Source of the DNA: Chloroflexi bacterium bin20 | GTDB lineage: Bacteria; Chloroflexota; Anaerolineae; Aggregatilineales; Phototrophicaceae | Reading direction: 5' to 3' | Assembly: GCA_002238485.1 (NCBI GenBank) | Contig: MPMG01000001.1 | Location: 558,001-622,000 of the forward strand | DNA length: 64,000 nucleotides | Shown here: positions 43,768 through 53,673 of the stretch, piece by piece | How positions within the stretch are numbered: the first letter of the stretch is position 1 | How the letters are laid out: the number at the start of each line of letters is the position of its first letter | Translations under genes and position numbers: made by a program | Notes under the pieces: model-generated | Seen by the model: the letters and a program-made list of their open reading frames with translations, nothing else | The model's database searches: none | Told to the model about the DNA's origin: nothing

Positions 43768-45393
43768 TCAATTGCGTCGCCAGGCGTTGATATCATCCAG
43801 ATTGACATATTCCGGCGCGGGCGGCAGGTAGTTGCCTTCGCATTCTTGCGCGGTCAGCGGGATCTCGGCGCGCGGCTGCAGCAGTTGCGCTTGCGGATTG
43901 AAGAAATTCCAGGCGGCGCGGGATATCTCTTCGACCAGCGACCACAACTTCTGATAATCCTGGAATTCTGACTGCTCCCACAGAAAAACCGAGATCACAT
44001 AGTGGCGACCGTTGGGCGAATACACCACGCCAGCATCACCGACGCTATCGGCGATCCAGCCATTTTTGTGGGATATGCGCACGCCGTTGGGGATGCCGCC
44101 CTGCAGCAAACGCAGCAGATCGTTGGCGCTGCCGAGTTCGAGCATCTGCTGGCATTCGCGCTGAGTCACCGCGTTGGGCAAGGCGAGCGACAATCCCGAA
44201 TCGTAATGGGCGCAATCGTAGATCAGGTTGAAGAGCGCGCCCATGTCTTCGGCAGTCGTCTGGTTGAAGGGGTCTGCTTCTGTGTCGAAGGCGGGGTTTG
44301 GCGTGGTGGCGGGCGCCTGGATGGAGCCGAGTTGCTGCCCTTCGACGCCGAGGTAAAAGGGCGCGGTGATATAGGTGTTGCCGATGCCCAGTGCTTGAGT
44401 CGTATCCGATACGCGCCGCAGCCCCTTGAATATATCGCCGCCACCGATGATCTCCATAATCAAATTGGATGAAGAATTGTTGCTGCACAGCAGTGAGTTC
44501 GCCAGCAGCCAAGCTTCGCCCTGGCTGGGCGGCGCGGTCAAGGTGCGAAAATATTCGACCATGATCGGTACTTTGATGGTGCTGGCAGCCGAAAAAGCGA
44601 CATCGCCCAGAATGCTGATCTCTTCGCCATTGCGCAAGTCCAGCACATATACTGAAGCGACCGTGTTGACACCGTCAAAGATGAAGCCTTTGTCGTCAAG
44701 GAGGGCAATGATGAGTTCTTCAAGCGCGCCCAGACGGGGTCCTTGTGTGCTGACGTCGAGGATAGGCAAGTCGACTGTTCGCTCGACAGCCGAACGCAAA
44801 GAGGCATCGACCAGTTGCATAGCTTCAGGTATATCCAGCGCATTGCCGCTTGCACCCGGATAAACCATGAGCGTCTGCAAGTCAAATGTGGCGCTGCCAG
44901 GTGAGTTGTCATAGCGCGCGGCGATATCTTCAAGATAGGCTCGCAGCGCATTTTCCTGATAATCGGCCATGAGCGGAATATCGCGGGCGACGATCTGCTC
45001 AATGCCCAGCAGGTAGTCTAGAAAACGCCGCCAGAATCCGCCGCCTTCTTCTCCCAATACCAATGCGGCTGCCAACATGGGTTCGCTGCTGATGCGCCAG
45101 CCCACCTGGTCGGGGTAGAGCAGAATGAGCTGCGCGCCATTCGCATCGGTATATCGCAAGTTAATCGGCTCTGCATAAGCACGCTCCCAGCGTGACACCG
45201 CATCTCGATCGCTCAACCTGCTGATATTGATGCCGGCGACGCTGATGCCGGCTGGCAGTTGCTGTTCGCGGCGGCTGAATCCGACCAGTTCATAGATCAG
45301 CAAGGAAGCTGCAGCGATCAACAGCAGCAATGACAGAGTCAGCAGCCACGGGAAGCCTGTGCGCCGCCGGCGTTCGCCTAGGCTCGCGCTCAT
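43768..45393 (-). CDS. Membrane-anchored serine hydrolase of the class A beta-lactamase/DD-peptidase fold
   Basis: 541 residues. A membrane anchor (about 15-37) is followed by a VanW-associated peptidoglycan-binding-type domain (ISVAGINISRLSDRDAVSRW, about 50-130). The C-terminal half is a beta-lactamase2-like serine hydrolase: S271-T-I-K274, S308-S-N310 and K443-N-G445, the three class A elements with KNG instead of KTG. No clear general-base Glu loop (ExxLN) is visible, so it is more likely a wall enzyme or sensor than an antibiotic-degrading one. It overlaps the NUDIX gene by four bases (ATGA). Confidence 0.8.
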   Translation of the reverse strand: MSASLGERRRRTGFPWLLTLSLLLLIAAASLLIYELVGFSRREQQLPAGISVAGINISRLSDRDAVSRWERAYAEPINLRYTDANGAQLILLYPDQVGWRISSEPMLAAALVLGEEGGGFWRRFLDYLLGIEQIVARDIPLMADYQENALRAYLEDIAARYDNSPGSATFDLQTLMVYPGASGNALDIPEAMQLVDASLRSAVERTVDLPILDVSTQGPRLGALEELIIALLDDKGFIFDGVNTVASVYVLDLRNGEEISILGDVAFSAASTIKVPIMVEYFRTLTAPPSQGEAWLLANSLLCSNNSSSNLIMEIIGGGDIFKGLRRVSDTTQALGIGNTYITAPFYLGVEGQQLGSIQAPATTPNPAFDTEADPFNQTTAEDMGALFNLIYDCAHYDSGLSLALPNAVTQRECQQMLELGSANDLLRLLQGGIPNGVRISHKNGWIADSVGDAGVVYSPNGRHYVISVFLWEQSEFQDYQKLWSLVEEISRAAWNFFNPQAQLLQPRAEIPLTAQECEGNYLPPAPEYVNLDDINAWRRN

Positions 45394-45857
45394 ACTGCGC
45401 TCGGCAAGTGCTGTCGGGCCAGCTCGATGGCTCGGGCGTGGAATGACTTCAATGGCGGCATTTCATCAGCTGCCACCCAGCGATAGGCGAGCAGTTCGTG
45501 GCTGAGCTTGCCGATAGAGCTTTCTGCGACACACAGGTAGGCGATGTCAATGTGATTGGACGCTGTCTTTTCGGCATGGACGACCCGACACACGCGCGCC
45601 GACAGAGCAAGCTCTTCGTGGAGTTCACGCAAGATGCCAGCGGCCGGATCTTCGTCGACATCGATCCAGCCGCCCGGCAATCCCCAGGCGAAGCGCGGAT
45701 GATAGACATGCTCGACCAGCAACACAGCCCCGGATTCGTTGACAAGCACCGCAACCGCGCCCAAGGAATAACGCCGACGAGCCCGCTGGTAGACCAGGTA
45801 AGGCAGTCGCACAAGAGCCGGAAAGCGGCGCACGAGAGTGGCTATTTGACGGCTCAC
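45390..45857 (-). CDS. NUDIX hydrolase
   Basis: A NUDIX domain protein of about 155 residues with a complete box: GGWIDVDEDPAAGILRELHE followed by EL, fitting G-x5-E-x7-REuxEE. These enzymes cut nucleoside-diphosphate-linked substrates using magnesium; the substrate is unknown. There is no ATG at the N-terminus. A GTG at 45857 (VSRQIATLVRRF) is chosen because a TTG at 45926 lies in the promoter region of the divergent sensor gene, but either is possible. Its stop overlaps the start of the serine hydrolase. Confidence 0.8.
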   Translation of the reverse strand: MSRQIATLVRRFPALVRLPYLVYQRARRRYSLGAVAVLVNESGAVLLVEHVYHPRFAWGLPGGWIDVDEDPAAGILRELHEELALSARVCRVVHAEKTASNHIDIAYLCVAESSIGKLSHELLAYRWVAADEMPPLKSFHARAIELARQHLPSAV

Positions 45858-45993
45858 GGAATTTGCTTCGGCTGGTCGCGCATCGACTCGAGTGTAGAGC
45901 AGCGTGCACGAGAATTCAACTGACAAGCGCTTGCCCAGACGCGAACCTGTAGGCAGAATGCGCGCCCTTTGCCGCTTGTGGATCGTGCGCCTG

Positions 45994-46002
45994 TGCTATA
46001 CT
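45994..46002 (+). promoter_or_regulatory. Extended -10 promoter of the sensor/LysM/LCP genes
   Basis: TGC directly followed by TATACT (45997-46002). The -35 is weak (TTGTGG at 15-base spacing). The start near 46009 excludes an upstream in-frame coding start at 45904. Confidence 0.45.
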
Positions 46003-46041
46003 GGCGAGACGAAATCGCCTTGGCAGGCTGGGTGGTGTGTC

Positions 46042-49000
46042 TTGTCTCGAGCACCCATAGATTTAGTAAATCTCTTCATTGAATTCCCAGGCGACATGCT
46101 GTTTTTCTTATTGGTGATCGCCTGCAGCCAGGGCTCGCTCTTCCTCGCTTTTGGGCATCGCTCGCGTTTTCCGCTGGAGCAGTCGACACAGCGTTATGTC
46201 ATTGCGACTGCTGCGCTGGTGATGGTGTGGCTGGTGATGATGGGTGCGGCGGTTGTCGCGCTCTATGCAGAGCTGGATGCCAACCAGTTTATGCCACCTC
46301 TGGAAAGACTGGCGCATGCTCTAACGTTGCTGCTGTTGGGCTGGGCATTTTTGAGCGCCGATTTCATTCGTTGGCGCAGCCGCTCCAACCTGTTCATCTT
46401 TGGCAGTGTCTTCCTACTGACGCTGCTATTCATCAATACGGCGCGCAGTTGGCTGCTGGAATATGGAGCCGGGCTGGCATTCAACGCCGGCGAATACGCG
46501 CCCTTGTGGTCTGCTGTAACCGGCTGCCTGGCTGCTGCGCTGCTGCTGTTGACGGCATTGAACACGCGGCACATCGTAGACGCGCCCTTGAAAGCGCTCT
46601 TGTTCCTGTTGTTTGTTGCGGGCAGCGCCTGGGAATTGTGGCAGATCGCCCAAGGGCAGGTAGCAGGCAATTATCAAGGAGCGGCGCGCTTGGCCTATGC
46701 GTCGGGATTGATCTTGCTGCCGGTGATCATTCATCGCTTGGCGATCGCGCTATTGGAAAACAGCCTGGTGGAAGTCGTGCTGGCTGCTTCTCAGCAAGCA
46801 GCAGCTGTGCCTGCAGAAGCGCCCGATGGCACAGAATTTTCCCCGCGCGACGGTCTTTCGCTTTCAAGCCCGGTGCATGATTCACCCCGGCTGCTCGCTG
46901 CCATTGGCGTGATGCTGGAGAGAGACAGCCCTGCTGACGCGACAGATCGCGTGGTGCAGGCGGTACAAAGCGCGGTTGCCGCAGAAGTATGTTTGCTGTT
47001 GAGGCTGCCCAATGATAGTACTGCGGATGTCGTGGCTGGCTGGGACGCATCAACACAAAAATCGCTGGCGGCCGCTAAGCTGGACCTGGGCGAACAGCCG
47101 ACCCTGCTGGCAGCGGCAAAACGCGGCGACATGACCACTCTATTGCCCGATCATCACACCGACGAACTGCATGATTTGTTCCAGCGCATCGGCGTTGACG
47201 GCTTGAGCAGTATGCTTGTCCAGCCTGTCCTGGCGCGTGGCGAGCTGGTTGGCGTGCTGCTGGTTGGCTCGCCTTATGATAAGGTGGATTTGAACGAGGC
47301 AGACCGGGCGCTGCTGGCAGAAATTGCAGCCGTGGCCGCATTTTTGCTGGCGGGGCAAGGCGAAGACGGAGAAAAACCTCAGCCAGACGCTGCTTCGTCC
47401 GCAGTCGATTCCAGCGACCGACTAAGGACGGACGCACCTGCGCATGATGTTATGTTGACCATTCGCCATGAATTGACCGCTGGCTTGGCTGGTTCTGCCG
47501 AGCGTATCGCTAGTCTGCGACTGCAAATTGGCGGGTTGAAAAAGCAGCTGGCCGACGAGCAAAGGCGTTTGCTGGACAGGCTGGCAGAATCTGATGTGGA
47601 TGCCAGCGCCGCCGTTGGGCTGCGCGGCGCCTTTATTGAACAGTCTGCGCTGTTGTCGGCTTGCGAAACCAGCGCCAGCGATTTGCTGGATGCCGAGACG
47701 GCGTTGCGTCTGCTCAATGGCAGCGACACGCTCGAGCAATCGATTCACGAATACCTGCACAAGCAATATAACCGGCGGCTGAACAGTCGTGACAAACTGC
47801 GCAGGCAGATCAGCGACTTGATGGTATTGCGGCGGTCGACTCCAGGTGATGCGCTTTCGACAATTCTGCAGCAACTGCAGGACGAGCATGATCAGCTGGC
47901 ATTGCAGCGAGACCAGCAGCGACGACGGCAAGAATCAATTGCCCAACGTCTGGAAACACTGGGCGCAACCGATATCAACGCGACCATGTTGCCTGCTTTG
48001 GTGCATCTGCATGCCGAGCGACTTGCCTTTGGCAAACTGCAGAAAGATGCCGATGCGCGCCACGCCTCTTTGCAGGCGGAGCATCAATCGCTATTGGATG
48101 CTGGCGCAGGCGACAAGCAAGAGCTTGAAGCGCAGCTCAAACAACTCAGCGCCGATCACGAATCGCTGCTGGAATCTCGGGAGGCGCTGCGCCGCGAACA
48201 GGAGAATATCCTGGCACAAACAGAGGCGGCCGAAGCTGCCACATCTGCGCTGGAAAATGACAAGCAGGTGCTGGAAACGACCCTGGCAGAAGAACGAGCC
48301 CACCAGATCGAGACGCAGGACCAAATCCAGGTGCTGGTAGAAGAGCGGGACAACCTGCTGACAATTCGCGACCAATTGACAGCCAAAGTTGCCGAATTGC
48401 TGGACGATGATTCAGCGCGCGAACAAAGTGTAGAACTGCAAAACGAACTGAATGCGCTACGCGAGAGCGTCGACCGATTGAGCCAACAGCGAGAAGACCT
48501 GGCGCTGGACTTGAGCGACGCCCGACTGGAGTTGGCACATGCACCAGAGCCGCCCACACCTACTGCGCAGACTTCGACAGCGTTGTTGAGTCTTTTGAAG
48601 GACTTGTCGGCGCCTATCGGGTCGGTGCGCGATTATGTCGACATGCTACTGGCCGAATCGATCGGCATTTTGGGCGCGGCACAGTTGCAAGTGCTGCGGC
48701 TTGCAGCGGCAGAGAATGAGACAATCGCCAATTTATTGGCTGAACTGCAGCAGGCAGCATCTGCTGATGCGGGTCGTAGGAAGCAGCGCGGTGGCATCGA
48801 TATCGCAGGCATTATTGAAGAAGTTATCGCCGATACCTCACCGCGCGTTGCTGACAAAAGCCTGCTGATCGAGCTAAGTCTGGACGACAATCTGCCGCCT
48901 TTGGACGCCAATTGCCTTGGCGTGAAACATATGCTGACGTTGTTGATGGCAAATGCCTGTGACGTATCTCCGCCGGGCACACAAGTGCTTGTTTCGGCGA

Positions 49001-49296
49001 GCAAAGGCGATATTCATCTAAATGACAGCACAGGCACGATTGACGCGCTGGAAATTCGCGTGCATGATGCGGGCGGCGGCATCGCCAACAGCGACTTGCC
49101 ACGCATATTCGCGCGGACATATCGTGCAGAATACCCGGCGATTTCTGGATTTGGAGATAACGGCGTCGGCATAACCGTCGCCAGAGCGATTGCGCGCGCG
49201 CACGAAGGCGATATTTGGGTGACTAGCGAAAAAGGCAAGGGATCGACCTTTCACTTGGCTTTGCCGCTGCAATCGACTGCCGCAGCAGAGGTCTAG
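46042..49296 (+). CDS. Membrane GAF/coiled-coil/HATPase sensor protein (histidine-kinase-like, H-box degenerate)
   Basis: About 1084 residues. About seven membrane helices (46096-46780) come first, then a GAF-like domain (46890-47360). A long Gln/Glu/Leu-rich coiled coil (47460-48530) follows, and then an HK-like end. The ATP-binding domain has an N-box (LLMANACD), G1 (VHDAGGGI), G2 (GDNGVGITVARAIARAHEGD) and KGKGSTFHLALPL. The dimerisation helix has LLKDLSAPIGSVRDYVDML where H-E-L-R-T-P is expected: the phospho-acceptor His is Lys (48598-48600). No response regulator is adjacent. The start is uncertain: TTG 46042 has GGGTGG upstream; ATG 46096 is the alternative. Confidence 0.8.
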   Translation: MSRAPIDLVNLFIEFPGDMLFFLLVIACSQGSLFLAFGHRSRFPLEQSTQRYVIATAALVMVWLVMMGAAVVALYAELDANQFMPPLERLAHALTLLLLGWAFLSADFIRWRSRSNLFIFGSVFLLTLLFINTARSWLLEYGAGLAFNAGEYAPLWSAVTGCLAAALLLLTALNTRHIVDAPLKALLFLLFVAGSAWELWQIAQGQVAGNYQGAARLAYASGLILLPVIIHRLAIALLENSLVEVVLAASQQAAAVPAEAPDGTEFSPRDGLSLSSPVHDSPRLLAAIGVMLERDSPADATDRVVQAVQSAVAAEVCLLLRLPNDSTADVVAGWDASTQKSLAAAKLDLGEQPTLLAAAKRGDMTTLLPDHHTDELHDLFQRIGVDGLSSMLVQPVLARGELVGVLLVGSPYDKVDLNEADRALLAEIAAVAAFLLAGQGEDGEKPQPDAASSAVDSSDRLRTDAPAHDVMLTIRHELTAGLAGSAERIASLRLQIGGLKKQLADEQRRLLDRLAESDVDASAAVGLRGAFIEQSALLSACETSASDLLDAETALRLLNGSDTLEQSIHEYLHKQYNRRLNSRDKLRRQISDLMVLRRSTPGDALSTILQQLQDEHDQLALQRDQQRRRQESIAQRLETLGATDINATMLPALVHLHAERLAFGKLQKDADARHASLQAEHQSLLDAGAGDKQELEAQLKQLSADHESLLESREALRREQENILAQTEAAEAATSALENDKQVLETTLAEERAHQIETQDQIQVLVEERDNLLTIRDQLTAKVAELLDDDSAREQSVELQNELNALRESVDRLSQQREDLALDLSDARLELAHAPEPPTPTAQTSTALLSLLKDLSAPIGSVRDYVDMLLAESIGILGAAQLQVLRLAAAENETIANLLAELQQAASADAGRRKQRGGIDIAGIIEEVIADTSPRVADKSLLIELSLDDNLPPLDANCLGVKHMLTLLMANACDVSPPGTQVLVSASKGDIHLNDSTGTIDALEIRVHDAGGGIANSDLPRIFARTYRAEYPAISGFGDNGVGITVARAIARAHEGDIWVTSEKGKGSTFHLALPLQSTAAAEV

Positions 49297-49299
49297 CCT

Positions 49300-52200
49300 G
49301 TGCAGCGCAATATAAGCAGTGAGCTGGTTATCGCTCTGCTGGCGGCGCTTGCGCTGCTCTTTGCGATGCTATTTGCACTTCTTTTATCCAGTGTAACGCG
49401 AACACCTCCTCAACCATCCCCAACGCCTGTCGCCGAAATTTCACTGCCCGGCGAAACGCCAACTGGTATTTCGACACCAGCGGAATCTCCATCCGTACAA
49501 TTGACGCCCACGCCATTTAGCGATGAAACTGCCACCGCGACAATCACATCGACAGCCGAAAGTCCAGCAACGGCAACAGATGACGCGCCCGCACCGATTA
49601 GCGAAGAAACTGCCATCGCGACAATCACGCCGACAGCCGAAAGTCCAGCGACTGCGACTGCCCTGGCGCTTGTAGAAACAGAAGCGTCGGTCTCGTCAAC
49701 AGCGCAAGTCACTGCCACAGATGACGCGCCCGCAACGATTAGCGAAGAAACTGCCATCGCGACAATCACGCCATCAGCGGAGATTCCAGCAACGGCGACT
49801 GCCCTGGCGCTTGCAGCAGCGGAAGTGTCGGTCTCGTCAACAGCGCAAATCGCTGCCACAGATGATGTGCCGCCCGAGCCAGTGAGCGAAGAAACTGCCA
49901 TCGCGACAATCACGCCGACAGTTGAAAGTCCAGCAACGGCGACTGCCCTGGCGCTTGCAGCAGCGGAAGTGTCGGTCTCGGCAACTGCGCAAATCACTGC
50001 CACCGATGACGCGCCGTCTGCCCCGGTTAGCGAAGAAACTGCCACCGCGACATTCACACCGGCAGCGGAGATTCCAGCAACGGCGACTGCCCTGGCGCTT
50101 GCAGCAGCGGTAGAGTCAATCGCGGCAACAGCGCAAATCACTGCCACAGATGACGTGCCCACACCGATTAGCGATGAAACTGCCACCGCGACAATCACGC
50201 CGACAGCTGAAAGTCCAGCAACAGCGACTGCCCTGGCGCTTGCAGCAGCGGTAGAGTCAATCGCGGCAACAGCGTCAGAATCAGCAACAGATGATGTGCC
50301 GTCCGAGCCAGTGAGCGAAGAAACTGCCATCGCGACGACTACGCCGACAGCCGAGATTCCAGCAACGGCGACTGCCCTGGCGCTTGCAGCAGCGGAAGTG
50401 TCGGTCTCCGCAACAGCGTCAGAATCAGCAACAGATGATGTGCCGTCCGAGCCAGTGAGCGAAGAAACTGCCATCGCGACAATCACGCCGACAGCTGAAA
50501 GTCCAGCAACGGCGACTGCCCTGGCGCTTGCAGAAACAGACGTGTCGGTCTCGGCAACTGCGCAAATCACTGCCACAGATGATGTGCCGCCAGCGCCAGT
50601 GAGCGAAGAAACTGCCACCGATACATTCACGCCGACAGCCGAAAGTCCAGCAACGGCGACTGCCCTGGCGCTTGCAGCAGCGGTAGAGGCAATCGCGGCA
50701 ACAGCGTCAGAATCAGCAACAGATGATGTGCCGTCCGAGCCAGTGAGCGAAGAAACTGCCATCGCGACGACCACGCCGACAGCCGAGATTCCAGCAACGG
50801 CGACTGCCCTGGCGCTTGCAGCAGCGGAAGTGTCGGTCTCGGCAACAGCGTCAGAATCAGCCATAGATGACGCGCCCGCACCGATTAGCGAAGAAACTAC
50901 CATCGCGACAATCACGCCGACAGCTGAAAGTCCAGCAACGGCGACTGCCCTGGCGCTTGCAGAAATAGACGTGTCGGTCTCGGTAACTAAGCCAGCAACG
51001 GCAACAGATGATGTGCCGCCCGCACCGATTAGCGAAGAAACTGCCACCGCGACATTCACGCCGACAGCCGAGATTCCAGCAACGGCGACTGCGACTGCCA
51101 TAGCGCTTGCAGAAACAGAAGCGTCGGTCTCGGCAACAGCGCAAATCACTGCCACAGATGACGCGCCCACACCGATTAGCGAAGAAACTGCCACCGATAC
51201 ATTCACACCGGCAGCAGAGAGTTCGGCGACTGCGACTGCCCTGGCGCTTGCAGAAACAGACGTGTCGGTCTCGGCAACAGCGCAGGCCACAGCCACAGAT
51301 GACGCGCCAGCGCCAGTGAGCGAAGAAACTGCCACCGATACATTCACACCGGCAGCAGAGAGTTCGGTGACTGCGACTGCCCTGGCGCTTGCAGCAGCGG
51401 TAGAGTCAATCGCGGCAACTGCGCAAATCACTGCCACAGATGATGTGCCGCCCGCCCCGGTTAGCGAAGAAACTGCCATCGCGACGACCACGCCGGCAGC
51501 AGAGAGTTCGGCGACTGCGACTGCCCTGGCGCTTGCAGCAGCGGTAGAGTCAATCGCGGCAACAGCGCAAATTACTGCCACCGATGACGTGCCCGCACCG
51601 ATTAGCGATGCAACTGCCACCGATACATTCACACCGGCAGCAGAGAGTTCGGCGACTGCGACTGCCATAGCGCTTGCAGAAACAGACGTGTCGATCACAG
51701 CAACAGCGCAGGCCACGGCAACAGATGACGCGCCGCCCGCGCCAGTGAGCGAAGAAACTGCCATCGCGACAATCACGCCGACAGCTGAAAGTCCAGCAAC
51801 GGCGACTGCCCTGGCGCTTGCAGAAACAGACGTGTCGGTCTCGGTAACTAAGCCAGCAACGGCAACAGATGATGTGCCGCCCGAGCCAGTGAGCGATGCA
51901 ACTGCCACCGATACATTCACACCGACAGCTGAAAGTCCAGCAACGGCGACTGCCCTGGCGCTTGCAGCAGCGGTAGAGGCAATCGCGGCAACAGCGTCAG
52001 AATCAGCCACAGATGACGCGCCCACACCGATTAGCGAAGAAACTGCCACCGCGACATTCACGCCGGCAGCCGAAAATCCAGCAACGGCGACTGCCCTGGC
52101 GCTTGCAGAAACAGACGTGTCGGCCTCGGCAACTGCGCAAATCACTGCCACAGATGACGTGCCGCCCGAGCCAGTGAGCGATGCAACTGCCACCGATACA

Positions 52201-53607
52201 TTCACACCGGCAGCAGAGAGTTCGGCGACGGCGACCGCCATAGCGCTTGCAGAAACAGACGTGTCGATCACGGAACCAGCGCAAATCACTGCCACAGATG
52301 ACGTGCCCACACCGATTAGCGAAGAAACTGCCACCGCGACAATCACGCCGGCAGCGGAGATTCCAGCAACAGCGACTGCCCTGGCGCTTGCAGCAGCGGA
52401 AGCGTCGGTCTCGGCAACTGCGCAAATCACTGCCACAGATGACACGTCCGCGCCGATTAGCGAAGAAACTGCCATCGCGACATTCACGCCGACAGCCGAA
52501 AGTCCAGCAACGGCGACTGCCCTGGCGCTTGCAGAAACAGACGTGTCGGTCTCGGTAACTAAGCCAGCAACGGCAACAGATGATGTGCCGCCCGAGCCAG
52601 TGAGTGATGCAACTGCCACCGATACATTCACACCGGCAGCAGAGAGTTCGGCGACGGCGACCGCCATAGCGCTTGCAGAAACAGACGTGTCGATCACGGA
52701 ACCAGCGCAAATCACTGCCACAGATGACGCGCCGCCAGCGACAGGCGTTGCTGCCATTTCGCCTGAGCTGAGTACGCCAACCGCACTACCAACTGATACA
52801 CCAACAACGATGGCTTCACCGAAAGCCGACGACTTAGCAATACCAACCCCGGCTATTGAGCCGACTGAAACTGCGTTCCGAATTGCCAGTCCGACGCAAC
52901 CTGTCGAAGAATTGCCAACCGCCATCGCTACTCCGACACGGCCACAAATCGTCATCACGTTCACGGCGACAGATTTGCCCTTGCCAACGGCATTGCCTCG
53001 CCTCGCCGCTGTGCTGCTGCCAACGCCGACACTTCGCGGGTCGACTGAGCGAGGGCTGTTGGGCGGCTGTCGGGTTCGCGATGGCTGGCTGCCTTATCAA
53101 GTGAAACCTGGCGACACGCTCTTCGCGCTCGCACTGCAAACTGAAACCAGCTTGATAGAGCTGCGAGATGGCAATTGCTTCAATTATGTGCGCGGCCTGT
53201 TGCCAGGCGAACACATCCTTTTGCCCAGAATGCCGGTCTTGCCAGCGCCACCCGAACCATTGCCCGCCGCTGAACAAGAATTTGCCGTCCTTGGCTGCAA
53301 CACTCGCTCGGCAGCTTTCGTCAGTACAGCGCCCATGTCGGAATTGGCAGATATCATCGCTGTCAGTGGCAGCGCTGATGTACCGCCCGGCGGCAGCTAT
53401 CGCTTATTGATTAGGCCGGGTGGGGCGAATGACTTTGCGCTCTACTTCGAGTCGGGGCAGGCAAAACAGGGCGAGGTATTGGGTTTGCTCAACACAGAAA
53501 TCTTCGGAGCCGGGTTGCACTATTTGCGGCTGGAGGTGCTTGATGCGGAAGGCCAACAGATCAATGCTGGCATCTGCGAGATTCCGCTGGTATTCCTTTC
53601 GCCATAA
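49300..53607 (+). CDS. Giant tandem-repeat membrane/surface protein with LysM domain
   Basis: 1435 residues. A membrane anchor (LVIALLAALALLFAMLFALL) is followed by a Pro/Thr stretch, then 23 tandem repeats of about 47 residues (residues 74-1147) rich in Ala, Thr, Ser, Asp and Glu with almost no aromatic or basic residues. A second Pro/Thr linker leads to a LysM domain (about 1266-1309, YQVKPGDTLFALALQT) and a C-terminal domain ending VFLSP. LysM binds peptidoglycan or chitin-like glycans, so the repeats probably form an extended stalk across the envelope; this is inference. GTG start three bases after the sensor stop, so probably co-transcribed. Confidence 0.85.
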   Translation: MQRNISSELVIALLAALALLFAMLFALLLSSVTRTPPQPSPTPVAEISLPGETPTGISTPAESPSVQLTPTPFSDETATATITSTAESPATATDDAPAPISEETAIATITPTAESPATATALALVETEASVSSTAQVTATDDAPATISEETAIATITPSAEIPATATALALAAAEVSVSSTAQIAATDDVPPEPVSEETAIATITPTVESPATATALALAAAEVSVSATAQITATDDAPSAPVSEETATATFTPAAEIPATATALALAAAVESIAATAQITATDDVPTPISDETATATITPTAESPATATALALAAAVESIAATASESATDDVPSEPVSEETAIATTTPTAEIPATATALALAAAEVSVSATASESATDDVPSEPVSEETAIATITPTAESPATATALALAETDVSVSATAQITATDDVPPAPVSEETATDTFTPTAESPATATALALAAAVEAIAATASESATDDVPSEPVSEETAIATTTPTAEIPATATALALAAAEVSVSATASESAIDDAPAPISEETTIATITPTAESPATATALALAEIDVSVSVTKPATATDDVPPAPISEETATATFTPTAEIPATATATAIALAETEASVSATAQITATDDAPTPISEETATDTFTPAAESSATATALALAETDVSVSATAQATATDDAPAPVSEETATDTFTPAAESSVTATALALAAAVESIAATAQITATDDVPPAPVSEETAIATTTPAAESSATATALALAAAVESIAATAQITATDDVPAPISDATATDTFTPAAESSATATAIALAETDVSITATAQATATDDAPPAPVSEETAIATITPTAESPATATALALAETDVSVSVTKPATATDDVPPEPVSDATATDTFTPTAESPATATALALAAAVEAIAATASESATDDAPTPISEETATATFTPAAENPATATALALAETDVSASATAQITATDDVPPEPVSDATATDTFTPAAESSATATAIALAETDVSITEPAQITATDDVPTPISEETATATITPAAEIPATATALALAAAEASVSATAQITATDDTSAPISEETAIATFTPTAESPATATALALAETDVSVSVTKPATATDDVPPEPVSDATATDTFTPAAESSATATAIALAETDVSITEPAQITATDDAPPATGVAAISPELSTPTALPTDTPTTMASPKADDLAIPTPAIEPTETAFRIASPTQPVEELPTAIATPTRPQIVITFTATDLPLPTALPRLAAVLLPTPTLRGSTERGLLGGCRVRDGWLPYQVKPGDTLFALALQTETSLIELRDGNCFNYVRGLLPGEHILLPRMPVLPAPPEPLPAAEQEFAVLGCNTRSAAFVSTAPMSELADIIAVSGSADVPPGGSYRLLIRPGGANDFALYFESGQAKQGEVLGLLNTEIFGAGLHYLRLEVLDAEGQQINAGICEIPLVFLSP
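49519..52740 (+). repeat. 23 tandem in-frame repeats of 141-144 bases
   Basis: Each unit encodes roughly SEETAIATITPTAESPATAT, then ALALAETDVSVSATA, then QITATDDVPPEPV, with unit 1 truncated. Three middle types recur (AETDVSVS, AAAEVSVS, AAAVESIA), and ends alternate between VPPEPV-like and APxPI-like. SxETA alternates with SDATATDTFTP. Units 20 and 23 are near identical, as are 17 and 22, showing block duplication and conversion. Because of the biased codons the opposite strand is also free of stops over the whole tract. Confidence 0.95.
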
Positions 53608-53673
53608 TCGCCAGCCTGATGCGCTGTTTCACGATAGTTGCCCCAGTCATGGAAGGCTGACCACGGATCGCTG

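Noticed and set aside
43768..45393. Antibiotic-resistance beta-lactamase
   Set aside because: It has SxxK, SxN and KNG, but no convincing general-base Glu loop and a peptidoglycan-binding N-terminal domain; a wall-directed hydrolase is more likely.
49519..52740. CRISPR array or non-coding satellite
   Set aside because: The repeats are long, without unique spacers, and stay in one open frame within a protein with defined ends.
49410..52964. A stop-free antisense frame of about 1184 codons opposite the repeat protein
   Set aside because: It is a by-product of the codon bias of the 23 repeats; the sense strand has a membrane anchor, LysM domain, start and neighbours, whereas the antisense has none.
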